Of a stretch of DNA of 41,211 bases, positions 1 to 12,369 are shown piece by piece. Numbering within the stretch: the stretch's first letter is position 1; every line of letters starts with the position of its first letter. Location of the stretch: the NCBI GenBank assembly GCA_020536535.1, contig JAHLWZ010000195.1, forward strand, positions 1-41,211. The letters run 5' to 3'. The position numbers and the translations under genes were made by a program. The notes beneath the pieces were generated by a model. That model was given only the letters and a program-made list of their open reading frames with translations, searched no databases and was not told where the DNA came from. The stretch comes from Pelomyxa schiedti. Taxonomy: Eukaryota; Evosea; Pelobiontida; Pelomyxidae.

Positions 1-329
1 AACAAACACGCAACACAACGCGATTTTTTGTCTACTTGTAGCACTTTGGGGGCCTGCGACCACCAGCCTGAAAAGCGACTGCTCCCTGCATTTGCATCTC
101 CAACTCTCTTCTCAAACACTCGAAAAAATCTCTCACGCACGACGACGATCTCTACCGACCGCGGCTCCTTGCTTGGTTTTTTTATTTGTTTTGCCTTCGC
201 AGATCTCGCACTCTTTTTAAACGTCAGGCACTCACACAACTGCGCAGTTGACAAAAAGAAAAGAAATAGAAAGATAGCCACAAAGCATACAACTTGGGTT
301 CCTGGATTGTTTTGGATCCCATGTGGATT
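1..329. other. No confident gene; 3' flank of RICTOR
   Basis: No family is recognisable on either strand. A plus-strand open frame (28-375) contains a candidate 27-nt intron at 181-207 (GT...TTCGCAG), so this may be the edge of a plus-strand transcript that begins outside the window. The protein it gives has no familiar motif. Confidence 0.4.
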
Positions 330-3300
330 TCAGGGAAGCAGAGGTGGTGGGGGAATGGAATCACCAAGATGGTGAGGGGGTGATTCTGTTGTGGGTAGTG
401 GAATCGGGATTGGAATCGACAATGGGATGGTTGTTGGGAGTGTGAGAGTTGGGGGAGTAATGTAGGGAAGAACCGGTGGTTTGATTGTGGTGAGGACCGG
501 CTGTGTTGTGGAAGTGCCGGGAGGTTCCGGCTTGGAGGAAGGAGGGCCCGGCGGTGGTTCTATGGGTGTTGTGGATTCTGAGTGTGGAGTGTTGCGGGAA
601 ACGAGGGCTGGGAGTGGTATGAAGTCGGTGAAAAAGTGTCCGGCAACGGGCGTAGAGGAGGAGAGTGAATCGAGGGTTATGGTATATATCAAGGAGCGCT
701 CTTTGTTGTGAAGATGGTAGGTGCTGAGTACATCAAGTAAGGCATATATTAGTGTGGGCGATTGGAATGCCAGGGGGTTGTGTTCGTGCAACCTATAAAG
801 CATAAGTATGAACTCCGTCGTGCAAAGGAGTACTTTATAAGTGTCTTTATTGAGGGGTCGTGAAGAAGTGCTACAGGGTTGATTAAACTTATGGCTGCCT
901 CTATAATGTCATCTCTTTCATCGCCGAATTTGAGTCCTCCCAGTGAAGAAATATAAGGATACATCAACTTTTGGCCTTCCAAGTTTTGGGAGGTATCAGC
1001 TGTCTGGTGCTGCTGATCTTGGTTTAGGGGAGGTGGCATATGGCTTGCCCAACTGCCCTCGAAATGAACGAGAGGGACTTGTAGTAGCTTGCAATTGTGA
1101 ATATCAGATGGAATGCACACAGCAGTTGTGTGCGATTGCGGGGAAGGTGTCCACCCATGGCGGATTAATTGCTCATGGGAACTGTCAACTTGGGATAGCA
1201 GTCCCAGTACAACAAAACACATTCTAGTTTTAGCATTTATATCAGGGTGATAACCAAGTAGAATTGACTACTACCCTCGCAATGTAAGATCTGTGCAATT
1301 TTCTGTAATGTCAACAATTACAGGAAGTGCTCCCATTTCTGTGAAGTAAGTAAATCCAAGCTTTGTGGATCCGACTTGACCCTTACAAGATATTAAAATC
1401 CCACGATCATTTCATTCGTACCATTGCCATTACAGCTGCTCTTCTCTGAATGCAACTTAAAGAAGAGTCTGTGATAATCCTCAGAAACTGCTCGAAATGT
1501 CCGCTTCTCTTAATCAAATCCAGTCCTACTTCAGTTTTGGATAACTCTCCATACAAGTGTGGAGGAAGGGTAACAACATCTGAAGCACTAACAGGATTAA
1601 AAATCAATAACGGGCACTCACAATTGAATGTTATACAGATCGGCTCCTGCTTTTAGATTTCGTTGCCAAACTGTTGGATCCAACTTCTCCCACATAAAAC
1701 TTTCAAGGGAATACACGTATTCAACATTGCGTTTCTCAAGCCAAATTTGCATTTCTTTCTGTAGATACGACTTGTCAATTTTGTTGAGGCCGCTTTTGCT
1801 TCCAAGAAACCTAAGGAAGTGTTAAGTCTAACTCCGGGTGATGGACCTACCTCAAAAATAAATCTTCTCCCTTTCTATCAAGCAGAGTGAGCATGATAGG
1901 ATCAGAAACTCTTAGAATTGCTTGTTCTAGACAGGCAGAATCGCTACATGCATCATCTAATATTGACAATGCAGCTCGCACAACCCGCTTATAAGGGTCC
2001 TTATCTTTCATCTTGCTTTGCGTTAGGAAACATTGGGTTGTGATTCATACAGCCAGGTCAATCAATGTTCTGATTCCCCATATATGAAAGTTGTCCAAGC
2101 CCTTGTGAAGAAGAAGCTGTAGGTGTTGGGTTGCTCTATACCTAATCTAATTTCCAGAGTTAGAAAGATCGATTCAAATGTTAAGTGACGCACAGTTATT
2201 GGAACTGTCGGATACAACATACACAAAAGAATATCCTTGGAAATTTTCCTTTCACACTTAGTTTTCAAAGGGAAAAAAATGTGCTGTACCGATTGAAATC
2301 TAGACATTGTAAAATAGATTTGCTTAGATCTTCCCTTCCCGATGAAATTGTGCGCATGTACAAATCGTAAATGAGGTGTTTCTTCAAAAGCTTGTTTCCG
2401 TCCTTCGTTTCAGTAAGGCCACCTTGAGGAATAAGTGAAGTAAAGTAAATAAATTGACTGCACCAAGAATATTGAAGTAATCTCTGCTCATAGTTTTCAG
2501 CTGATTATCAGAGGAAAATATTCTGGAACTCGGGTCGCAGGTTTTCTAGGTAACTCAGGTAAAGTACTGACAGTAAAACTACCGTACAGTAGTGATTTTG
2601 TGCTCTATGGAACTTCCCACATTCGCTAAAGTATTTGCACGAGAACGACCACCTGCAGTGCTCGCGCTACTTGGCTGAGCGGATCCCGCGGTGGTTCCAC
2701 CTGTCCCTGCTGAAACGGCATTATTTTCATCAAGCTCCGATTTGAGGCAATCAGCAATTTGAGAAACAAGTTCCGAAAGAAGATCGCCTGCGCTGGTTTT
2801 AACGAGATTCCGTAGGAGTTGTTTTCCTGCTCTTGTGTATCGCTAAACAGCATCAATTCACATCTTATGTGAAAGCCTACCTCATTCGTGCTGGTAATTT
2901 TTGCTTGTGAGAATTCCTTCTCTCTTGGCTTGAAAAATGACAATAGGCGTTTATAAAACTGTGTCTTTAAAATTGTTTCTGTATGTGCTACAAAGAGTGA
3001 GGCCAGTAAAAAAAAGATGATATCTGACCAGGATTAACAAGGGGTCCTTCCAATACTTCAACGATGGCATCAGAATTCCACTTGGAGTAGTCTTTGTTGG
3101 AGAGAACCTTAACTTGAAGGTAAATAAAGAAGAACGTGAATTTACTACATTTGTGGCATCAATCATCTGCAATAGGTGTTCGTCATCCATTGACCAGTCC
3201 ATTCTCGCTTTAACACCTTCAATTATTTCCAAACGGGCATCTTCTCGTTCGCTGCCATCATTTTTCTCTCCTTGTGCCGCCTTTTGTTTTTTTTTTTTTC

Positions 3301-6300
3301 TGATTGAGAATGTTTGTGGATTGTGGGATACTTACTTTCACTCTTGAGTGTGAGTGCAAATTGGTTATGACGGCAATTGCTCTTGCAGCCTGTGGCGGTA
3401 TTGGTTGGTGATCACCAACTCGGTCTAGCATTGAACCAGTATGTGGAGGAACGACCAAGGTAGCGCTATTCACAAGTGACGGTAGTTGCTTTGTATGAGT
3501 TTAGTTTTTAAAACGCATGTTAACGTAAATACTTGCAGGTCAGCACATTGTTCGGGAGATAAGATTTTGCTTGCAAGGAGTAACAGATCACCAAGAAGAG
3601 CAGTCGCTTTTGTAGTATAAGGGGGATTTGATGGAGACAGCCCGTAATTGAGAGGAGGTGTGTTGGATATAGACACAAGAACCTATTTGAAGTTATCCTC
3701 TGAGGTATGAAAATCGCAGTTTAACTTCGATTAAGCCAGATTTGATAACGGCAATCAAAAGCATTGCCCTGCATAGTGTTCAGTAAAAGGAAGAATTCAA
3801 AGATAGTACCAGTAGTTTACAAGAAGATTATGACGAGGTTTAGCCAACTTGGCAATAGAACTTGATACAGCTGAAGTTGAGGAGGGTGGTGTACTTCCCC
3901 GGTTGACGTTAGTGGGTTTAATGGGTTTAGGGGTGTGGAAAAGATCAAAGAACATGTCCAAGATGGCATCCTTTCCTCCAGTTAAACAACGGGATTGGGG
4001 ATACAGCTTACATGGAAATCTTCTTTTGGTAACTAAATTAAACATTAAATGAGACATGATAAGGATTGCCAGTACTTTTAAGGCAGAAACAATGGACTCT
4101 AGGCCAAAACTAATTTGATGAGGATACAATAGAATAAAGGGGAGGAAGTGCTTACTCAGAAGAGAATTCAATGATCCCTTGCCAAGACTGCAAAACTGGA
4201 AAGAATGGTCGGTGGGGGAAAAAAAATAGGTCAAGAAAACCTGAAAAAACAAATTGACGTGATTTGAGCAGTTGGGCCTTCCGGATATTGAGTTCTTCTG
4301 AGGGAATGCCAACTGATTTACCCGTGCGTTTGTCACGTGCCTGCTGTATGGTGTTTAATACTTACACCCTAAAACAGAGATTGTAGGGGACACCTGGGTG
4401 TTGGCGGAATCTTTTGGCTCTTGGTACTGAAGATTAACCCCCAAGTTGGATGTTAGAGGCCACAGGATCAGCTGTTTATATTCATTGAGTTTCTGCTTGG
4501 TAATATAATATGTACCTGTAAGGAAGTTTCAGGCCGGATGTACTTTCGTGTGCACTCATCATTGAGTAGGAAGAGAATAACCCTCACTAACGAGGAAAAC
4601 ATGCCTTAAACACAATTAACAAAAGTGAAGGTCGAAGGTAGTAATTACACTCGTAGGAGGGGTTCAGAGTGGCATTAAATATGGTAGTAATTCCGTTACA
4701 ATGAGCCGTCAGCTGTGGATTTTGTATTGCTAAATGAATATCAATGAATCATCAAAGAGAAAGGTCAACTAACCAAGTTCACAGAGAAGTTCTAAGCACT
4801 GATGTGCAAATACATTGTCTAGGGGAATTAATATTGGAGGAAAAGTGGCAAGATTCGTTACTTTCTTCTGGAACTTCCGTCACTGAGACGAGAGCTTGGA
4901 CAATACTCCTGTTTACAAGTTGGGGAAATAGCAAGACTCAAAAAAGGAAATAAATATGCACCTATGAACCAGAGAAGGAGAAACAGCAAGCATTGTTTGA
5001 CAGAATTTAAATGCTTCGTTGCGTTCCTCCCCTTGCTTGTCACGGGCTGAAAGGGGTCTTTCAAGAGATCTTGCACGATTTAGTACGGCACAGGTGAGAA
5101 ACAAGATACACACCGTGCTATAAAAAAAGGGATATGAGAGTTATTCAAGGCGGCAATGAAATGCGGTGTCTTGCAGAAGCCATGGAGTGCTCTCATTCCT
5201 GCTATCCTCAGAGGCCGTATACGACTTATGAGAAACTCGCGGACCCTTGGGTATTGTAAGAATTTGAGTGAGTCAGGTTAACTTACGCATCGATAAGTGC
5301 CTTGGGCTCATGGAAAATGGCTATATCTTGAACAATTTGGCTTATTTCAATCAAGTTGTTTAAAGCACAGAGTCTGTCATTTTGTGATGGCTTAGAGAGA
5401 GTGGAAACAACTTGTGCAAGGTATCCCTTCTTCTCTGGACTTAGTGTAATTACGTAGAACCTAGTACTTGGAGGATACCCCACAAAAAGCACATCTGAAC
5501 AGGGCTGAACTGATTAAAGGGAGGTCTTTTAGCCTTGAATGAAATAGCTGGGGATTCGGATTCATATAAGTCCACGATAGGTGGTGGTATGGACACCATT
5601 TTTAGAGGTTCAGGAAGTGGGACCACAGGCCCACTGGCACTTGTCACCGGGGTTTCCTGTGGCGATTGGGTTGAGCCGAGGTGAGTTGGACCAAGGCTAA
5701 GCCCATATTCAAGCCATTTTAGAAGGAGGGGTGAAGTTGGTGCAGGAAGAGGCGGTAAAGGAGGGAGTGGGGGTGGAGGGGGCATTCCAAAAGTTGGACC
5801 AAGTGAAAGTGGTGGAGGGATGGCGGCATTGAAATGTGATGGTGATGTTTGAAGAACGCTGAGTACAGAAGAGTGAGAGGTGGCCGCAGTACTGTTTTGT
5901 GCAGGTGCAGCCACTGGAATAGCGAGAGGAGGTAGTACAGGTGGTGATGTAATTCTCGGAGGTGCTTGCACAGGAGGAATATTCACAGTTGGTGTGATAG
6001 ATTGTAGTGGTGGAGATGTTGGGGGTGGTGTCATAGCTGGTGTTGGCGGTGTTACAATCACACCAGGTGTAGGCAGAGAAAATGTTGGAACAGCAATAAA
6101 ACTGCTGTGTGACCCAACAGAGGTAATCCTCGGAGACTGAGGCACAGATGGAGAAGGGATCAGAGAGAATCCTGGAGAGTCAATGACACCAGACACCTTT
6201 ACCATAGTAGGAGCCTGCGTAAGAAGCTCCCCAGTTGGGGATCCCGTCTTTTTCCCCTCAGGACTTTTGGATTTAGGCACATTAGAAATAGACCTCCAAA

Positions 6301-6885
6301 TCGACAATGGTGGGAGCGGAGGCAGCACCGCTGCACAAAATAAGTAATGGGATATGCACACTACACAAAACCCAAGTACAGTCACAAAACGGAGAGGGAT
6401 TATAAAGATAAGGGCAGAGGGGGGGCCATACGTGGTAAATTTGGGACACCGCGGCAGGAGGGGAAGGGCAGGCCGGGCGGGGTGGTGGGGTGCACGACGT
6501 CGGCCAGCGACGCGCACTCGCGGTCCCTGATGGCGGCGGACCACGACGCGAACTCGGCGGCTGCGGCCTGGAGCTGCAGCTGGTGTTGCTTGCTGTGGGG
6601 CTGTTGCATCTGTTGGTGGTACTGCAGCTGCTGCTGTGTGTGCAGTATCATCGTAGCCCCCCGAACACGCCCAACATAAGACGACGACTGTTGACTTGCA
6701 CCACTCGGCTGTTGTGGTGGTTGTTGGGCAGCGGTCGCAGTAGTGGGTGTTGCAGTCATTGCCTGTTGCTGAGGGGATGAGCCAGTGGTCGTGGTTGGTG
6801 TGTCGTAGAATGAAGGAGGTGGCGGCACAGACACCACACTTCCTGACGATGTACCAGTCGTAGACGCTACGGAGACCACCGACAT
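330..6885 (-). CDS. RICTOR: RICTOR (AVO3/Pianissimo) homologue, TORC2 subunit, multi-exon
   Basis: This is the scaffold subunit of TOR complex 2, which directs AKT/SGK-type kinase phosphorylation and cortical actin. The minus strand gives Rictor landmarks in order. At about 5.1-5.0 kb is ARSLERPLSARDKQGEERNE, the N-terminal 'RSLdrd...ER' signature. At 4.8 kb is HQCLELLCEL, at 4.7 kb a GI-containing armadillo-like segment, and at 4.55 kb VILFLLNDECTRKYIRPE. At 3.2-3.0 kb lie MDWSMDDEHLLQMIDATNV and KDYSKWNSDAIVEVLEGPL, the RICTOR_M motif. At 1.6-1.4 kb lies PPHLYGELSKTEVGLDLI with RSGHFEQFLRII, which is domain V. A Pro/Ser/Gln-rich N-terminal region of about 450 residues (6.9-5.5 kb) joins in frame through an intron at about 6.44-6.33 kb. 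The C-terminal tail (0.7-0.33 kb) is also proline-rich and ends at TGA 330-332. The start is uncertain: 6885 is the first in-frame ATG, but the open frame continues upstream to a possible 3' splice site at 6996, so an earlier exon may exist. Family identity is firm; exact exon ends are not. Confidence 0.92.
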
Positions 6886-7017
6886 TCGACGCGCTCTTCT
6901 GAGAAATGTTTCTATTTGCAACCCTGCCGCTTTCAAGCTGGCAACACCTTTGGCAAAATCCTCCTTGCTACAGCTGAAGCTCCATAGTACTATCCCTAGG
7001 AGGGAAAAAACTGCGTT

Positions 7018-7794
7018 ATGAGAAGGAGCACACCATCACAATCATCCACACCGGCGCCACCATCGGCTTGTAGCCACGATGGGGATAGTGAAGGCTTACA
7101 GACACCATTTATGCCACCCCCTTTTTTCTGTTTGTCTGCGCCCCGCCCACACGACAAGCAGCACTCCCCCACAGGTTGTGGGGACCGGTCGGCGTCAATT
7201 TGTCGGCCAGTTGACACCGACCACGTACTATGTCGCTCTTCGTCACGTGACCCTGTTCCTGCGACTGTCACACCCCTTCGTGCACCACCGTCGTGTCCCT
7301 CTCCATCTCCATCCCCTTCCCCTTTGTTTGTCACCCCTCTTCGTCCCCCTCATCACGGCCGAAGTCACACCTGCACTCTGCCACCCCCAACCCATGAATC
7401 AGTTCATTCTTGCTTCTGTGATGCCTCACAGTTGTGCTGCAGTGATGTGCGGGTGCCAACACCTGGACTGGGACAATCCACATTAGGACTGTCAACTAGC
7501 ATTGGTGGAATGGCAGAATCACCCACCGCATCTTCCTGGATTCTCACTCAAAGGGTGGCTGAAGCCGAGACCCGGCTAATGGCACTGGATCTTCTATCTG
7601 CCCAACTTTTACAGAGGCTCTCAGTGTGTGAAGCAATACAACAGCACAACGCAGCAGTTGGCCATGCAGCCTCCTCAGCGGTTCTAGCACCCAATTCAAA
7701 ATGTAATGTTGACCTTCCTTGTGTATCTATTACATTGCAACTGCTCACAGTTATCCTTCTCTGCACTATTTGTTACTTGTCTATGAACAACTAG
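7018..7794 (+). CDS. Putative tail-anchored coiled-coil protein, function unknown
   Basis: A single open frame of 258 codons from ATG 7018 to TAG 7792-7794. The N-terminal ~140 residues are Pro/Ser/Cys-rich low complexity and may be partly non-coding. From about 7510 the protein looks real: a helical segment with heptad-like spacing (TQRVAEAETRLMALDLLSAQ) is followed by a polar linker and a single hydrophobic segment (SITLQLLTVILLCTICYL) only four residues from the end. That is the architecture of a tail-anchored membrane protein inserted from the cytosol, as in SNAREs, but I see no SNARE layer residues and cannot name it. It lies head-to-head with RICTOR, about 130 bp from that gene's first in-frame ATG. 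A shorter version starting at an internal ATG or after an intron is possible. Confidence 0.5.
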   Translation: MRRSTPSQSSTPAPPSACSHDGDSEGLQTPFMPPPFFCLSAPRPHDKQHSPTGCGDRSASICRPVDTDHVLCRSSSRDPVPATVTPLRAPPSCPSPSPSPSPLFVTPLRPPHHGRSHTCTLPPPTHESVHSCFCDASQLCCSDVRVPTPGLGQSTLGLSTSIGGMAESPTASSWILTQRVAEAETRLMALDLLSAQLLQRLSVCEAIQQHNAAVGHAASSAVLAPNSKCNVDLPCVSITLQLLTVILLCTICYLSMNN

Positions 7795-8317
7795 CTTCCA
7801 GCAACCAAGCCTCCATTCAACAAAGGATTGTAAAGTCTGAAAGAGTTTTTTCCGAAACTTGTTTTTTTTCTATTGCAAGGGTGCGTTGCGTCCAGTAGCC
7901 TTCTCGGTGTTGACCGATGGTGATCTTTTTTCCATTTTTTTCACAACCGCTGCCTCGTGCGGTCCACTGAATGTTGGTTTTTTTTTTTTGGCTGCTGCCT
8001 TTAGCAGGACACATGGAGGAGTCATCGTTTTTGCTTTGCTGTGAGTTTACTCCTTCACACCCATGACTTTACATGCAATAGGATTTACCCCCTGAAATGC
8101 AAGCTCTGCTCATTGCGTCCCTTCCCAGGGACGAGCAACGGAACTATCAGGAGGAAGTATTTTCCAGTTCCATTCAGATTTTATTCAAAACATCATAGAT
8201 TTTGGATGTACTGTGGTTTTATATGATGACTACATGCCCACCAATACAGACAGAAACGTTGTTTACTCTTCACGTACCTTCTTTTTGTGAGCCAATTTCG
8301 CACTATTTATCGCACTT
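7795..8317 (+). other. Unresolved interval, possible small spliced gene
   Basis: The plus strand holds two convincing intron shapes, one ending TTTAGCAG at about 8008 and one at about 8040-8081 (GTGAGT...AATAG). After the second, an open stretch reads LPPEMQALLIASLPRDEQRN and ends at TAG 8196-8198. It looks protein-like, but the exon frames do not join unambiguously to an upstream ATG and I recognise no family. The remainder up to 8317 would be the 5' flank of the kinase gene. Confidence 0.3.
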
Positions 8318-9539
8318 ATGTACACAGTGAATGACATACAAGTGGGGGATCCTGAAAAATACTTCGAAAATGTGAAGAAACGAAGATTGTTCCAGAGAGG
8401 AACAGCTTTCACTGCTGATTGTGTAATAACCAAAGCGAAAGTCACGGTAAAAACATTGCAGATTTCGTGTGGCACCGTGGAACAGATAGGTGAAGTTATG
8501 GCTCAGAAGAAATATACACATCCTAATTTCGTATATTTTCTCCTATTGTCAAAACACCCTAATGACAACAAGGTAGCTTACATTGATTCCTTTCGTACTA
8601 AGGAGGAAATATGGGTCATTACTGAATACATCAGTGGTGGCACTCTTGCGGACTTGATTGATGGGTATGAGCTGTTTCCCCTTGACGAAAATCACATGGC
8701 TTATATTTGCCGGGAGGTAGACACTGGCACTGCTTTTCTTTTATTTTTTTGTTTACCAATAGAACAATAGATAGTTCATGCTCTTGTCTTCCTTCAGCAC
8801 ATGAGGGCTGTTCATCTGTAGTTTTCTTTTCATTATTCCCATCTCACTCCACTCTAGAGCGATCAACTCCGACAATATTTTTCTTACCCCAGATGGTGCC
8901 ATCAAGATCGGTAAGACATTTTGCTTTTTTTCCCTCTGACATGTATTGTTAGGTGACTTTGGCACTGTCCAGAAACTGTTGGGAAGGCCTAGATGCTTTC
9001 GGCCATGTGTCATTGGGACAGTATTTCTCCTGTAGAGTATTTTTGTGCTAAAAGAATGTCAGCCCTATTGGACTGCACCCGAAGTTATCAGAGGACAAGA
9101 ACAAAACGGTGTTGCCGACGTCTGGAGTTTAGGTTCAAACACAACACGAAAAATCATTCACCAAAATCTTCCAGGAATATTATGTATGGAAATGGCTGCT
9201 GGCGAGCCACCATACATGGTATTTCGAGCTTGACATCCATCCCCTTACATTTATTAGGACTACCCACCAGTTCGAGCACTGCTGTCGATATGCACCCAGG
9301 GTGCTCCCGCACTCAGGAGCGCATCAAAGTGGTCTCCTCTGTTTGTAGAGTTTGTGGCGTTGTGCTTGCACCCAAATTCCCATGCTAGACCAACAGCCTC
9401 TGGTTTACTCACTGTGTGTTTTTTCACCATTAATCTCTTCCCTAACAGCCCCACACAGCACCCTTTTCTGCACAGGGCCTGTGAGTCACACCACTTAGCT
9501 TCTCTCATGCAGATAATACATAAGGCAGCACTGGGTTGA
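8318..9539 (+). CDS. PAK/STE20-family pseudokinase
   Basis: Nine exons (8318-8530, 8573-8716, 8771-8817, 8858-8910, 8953-9020, 9063-9132, 9175-9218, 9258-9415, 9449-9539) splice in frame into a kinase fold of about 265 residues. The order matches p21-activated kinases: [21 protein letters not shown] (beta-3 lysine kept), [59 protein letters not shown] and the PAK-like end [20 protein letters not shown]. Two catalytic elements are degenerate. The glycine loop reads [12 protein letters not shown] instead of GxGxxGxV. The catalytic loop reads HLAINSDN where PAKs have HRDIKSDN, so the catalytic Asp is Ala. DFG and APE are intact. No CRIB domain is visible. The protein should therefore be inactive, or act as a scaffold or allosteric partner; this is inference. 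The HLA reading depends on the intron joining 8817 to 8858, the only join that keeps the frame. Confidence 0.87.
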
Positions 9540-9707
9540 GACACATCCCAGAATGCCTTCTGTGTAAACAATAGTTGAGCGCCAACGTAGGCACCACGTT
9601 AGGAAAATGTTCAGAAATCTCTACACTTGTATCGGTTTCAAAGAAATAATCAAAACATAAAATTTAAAAAAAACCAAAAAACAAGCATCGCGTAGGAGTT
9701 GTGCACG

Positions 9708-10426
<719 letters not shown>

Positions 10427-10679
10427 GCTGCCTTATAGCTACTACATCTATCTTTATTGTACAAAAAAAAAAAAATTGCGTCCCATAATGCCCTGCGGGC
10501 GCCTGACAGCTGTTAAATATGCGTACGGTTTTTTTGGTGTCTTTGTTGTTATTTCGATGATCGAGAAGAAATACCTCCGATGACCTAAATATGATTGCAG
10601 AGGTTGGCCCCTCTCTGATTATTTTTTACTCTTTGATGCCTTCTTAGAACTATCCATCACAAGACAACAACAAAGAAAG

Positions 10680-12298
10680 ATGCAACAAATGGCGGCAATG
10701 CAGATGATACCGGGGCAACAACCACCACCGCAGGCCATGCACGCTGCTATGTTGTCTCAGGGCGGTGTCATGCCTATTTGTAGCAGAAGTCTTTACGTCG
10801 GTACGACTGTTTTTTTCGCTTTATGATGATACTTGTTGGTAATAAAATATAACGGGTGCGCCCACTAAGGAGGACTCAGTCACAAGATCACCGAAGACCT
10901 ACTGTATGAGGTTCTTTTTATCAAGAAATCCAGCACAACATCTGCCAACTCAAACTTCTGACCAGATATTTGCTACCATTGGGCCCATTGAAACGTGCAA
11001 AGTTATTAAAGACAAGTTAACTGGTCAAAGTGCTGGATACGGTTTCGTTGATTACTTTGACCCGCAAAGCGCCGCTCTTGCCATGCAGGTGCTTAACTGC
11101 AGGGTTATATACGGAGAGGAAATTAAAGTGAACTGGCACGTTAACCAACCTGATATTTTCAAGAACTAAGTAAAACCCAGGACTTATGCTGGAGGACAAC
11201 GAGAAGACACCTCGACCCATTTCAAACTTTTTGTGGGTGGTTTAGCATCCGATATTGACGATCAAGTTGGCATACTTATTTTTGTTCAACTAATGTTTTC
11301 TTAGGGGTTGTACAACACGTTTATCAAGTTTGGTTCCCTAAGCGATGCGCGGATTATGTGGGACCAGGTAACCATCTCCCCATTGGCCCTTGATAACATT
11401 AGCAGTCCTCAGGGCGATCGCGCGGCTATGGATTTGTGGCTTACCGGAAGCGTGAAGATGCTGAGCAAGCACTTGCAACAATGAATGGAGAACGCCTTGG
11501 TTCGAGGCAAGTCAGGGTTAACTGGGCAAATCAACGGGCAAGCAATCTTCTCTCCTATTGCATCTGATACCTTTTTTAGGCAAACCTTGAGGGAGCATCT
11601 GATCTGGAATCAATACTAAACCAAGCCCATCCATCTAATACAACAGTTTACGTGGGAAATGTGTCAGCAGAGTCAAGTGAGCAGGTTTTGCGCACTCACT
11701 TCAGGTTTTTAAGTAATAAATGTTTTAAAAAGATATGAAAGTGTAAGTGTCTTTTCTTTTCAAACTCTATTTGCAATATCAACTGTTCTTACATTCACTT
11801 GATTCCAGCGAATTTGGCTCAATAGAAGAAATTCGGATGCAGAAGGATAAGGGCTTTGCTTTTGTACGATTCCAGGTTTGCAGTCATCCTCTGTTTCCAA
11901 CAATTAATTCTCTACAGTCTCACGACATGGCTGCTAGATCTATTGTTGGTATGCATGGACGCTATATTGGCTCCAAGCCAATCAAATGTAGCTGGGGAAA
12001 GGAGGCAACTGCCACCACAACCACACCGGCAACAACAACGACAACTCAGTCTGCACAACCACCACCTCCAACTGGAACCCCCTCACCTTCCACAAGCACT
12101 GGTGCAACTGCACTGCCACCAGGCACTGGTATGTTTCCTAACCCATACGCCATGTATGGTTACATGATGCCTGGTATGCCCATGATGCAATTCAATCCCT
12201 ACGCAGCCTATGGGATGCCCTATGGTGCATATCCCCTGCCCCCCCCCAACATGCAGCCACCCCCACAAATGCCCTCACAACAACCAAACAAGTCCTGA
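10680..12298 (+). CDS. TIA-1/PUB1/NAM8-like protein with three RRMs
   Basis: An RNA-binding protein of the TIA-1/PUB1 group, which acts in U-rich RNA binding, splice-site choice and stress-granule mRNA control. Nine exons are supported: 10680-10800, 10870-10910, 10966-11135, 11181-11265, 11305-11367, 11406-11537, 11580-11704, 11809-11875 and 11918-12298. RRM1 has RNP2 SLYVGGL and RNP1 SAGYGFVDYF. RRM2 has KLFVGGL and SRGYGFVAY. RRM3 has TVYVGNV and KGFAFVRF. Each RRM ends in the typical NW or CSW. A Met/Gln-rich start and a Thr/Pro-rich tail with Met/Tyr/Pro motifs (YGYMMPGMPMMQFNP) resemble a prion-like TIA-1 C-terminus. Two introns (11136-11180 and 11538-11579) keep the frame only if spliced GC-AG. 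Without the first removed, an in-frame TAA at 11167 would break the gene. The ATG at 10680 is the first in frame; another exon upstream cannot be excluded. Confidence 0.9.
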
Positions 12299-12369
12299 TT
12301 TTTCTGAACTTCATTTCGTTCACAAAAAATCACACCATTTGCAAAAGATCAACGCATTGAGAGGGGGGA

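Noticed and set aside
28-375. 115-codon plus-strand open frame at the window start
   Set aside because: No motif and a likely intron inside; kept only as a possible partial transcript.
6996-7334. Minus-strand open frame (112 codons) as RICTOR exon 1
   Set aside because: Low-complexity sequence opposite another open frame, and no splice join keeps the RICTOR frame.
11160-11172. In-frame TAA in the TIA-1-like gene suggesting a pseudogene
   Set aside because: A GC-AG intron removes it and restores the RRM1-RRM2 linker; all three RRMs are otherwise intact.
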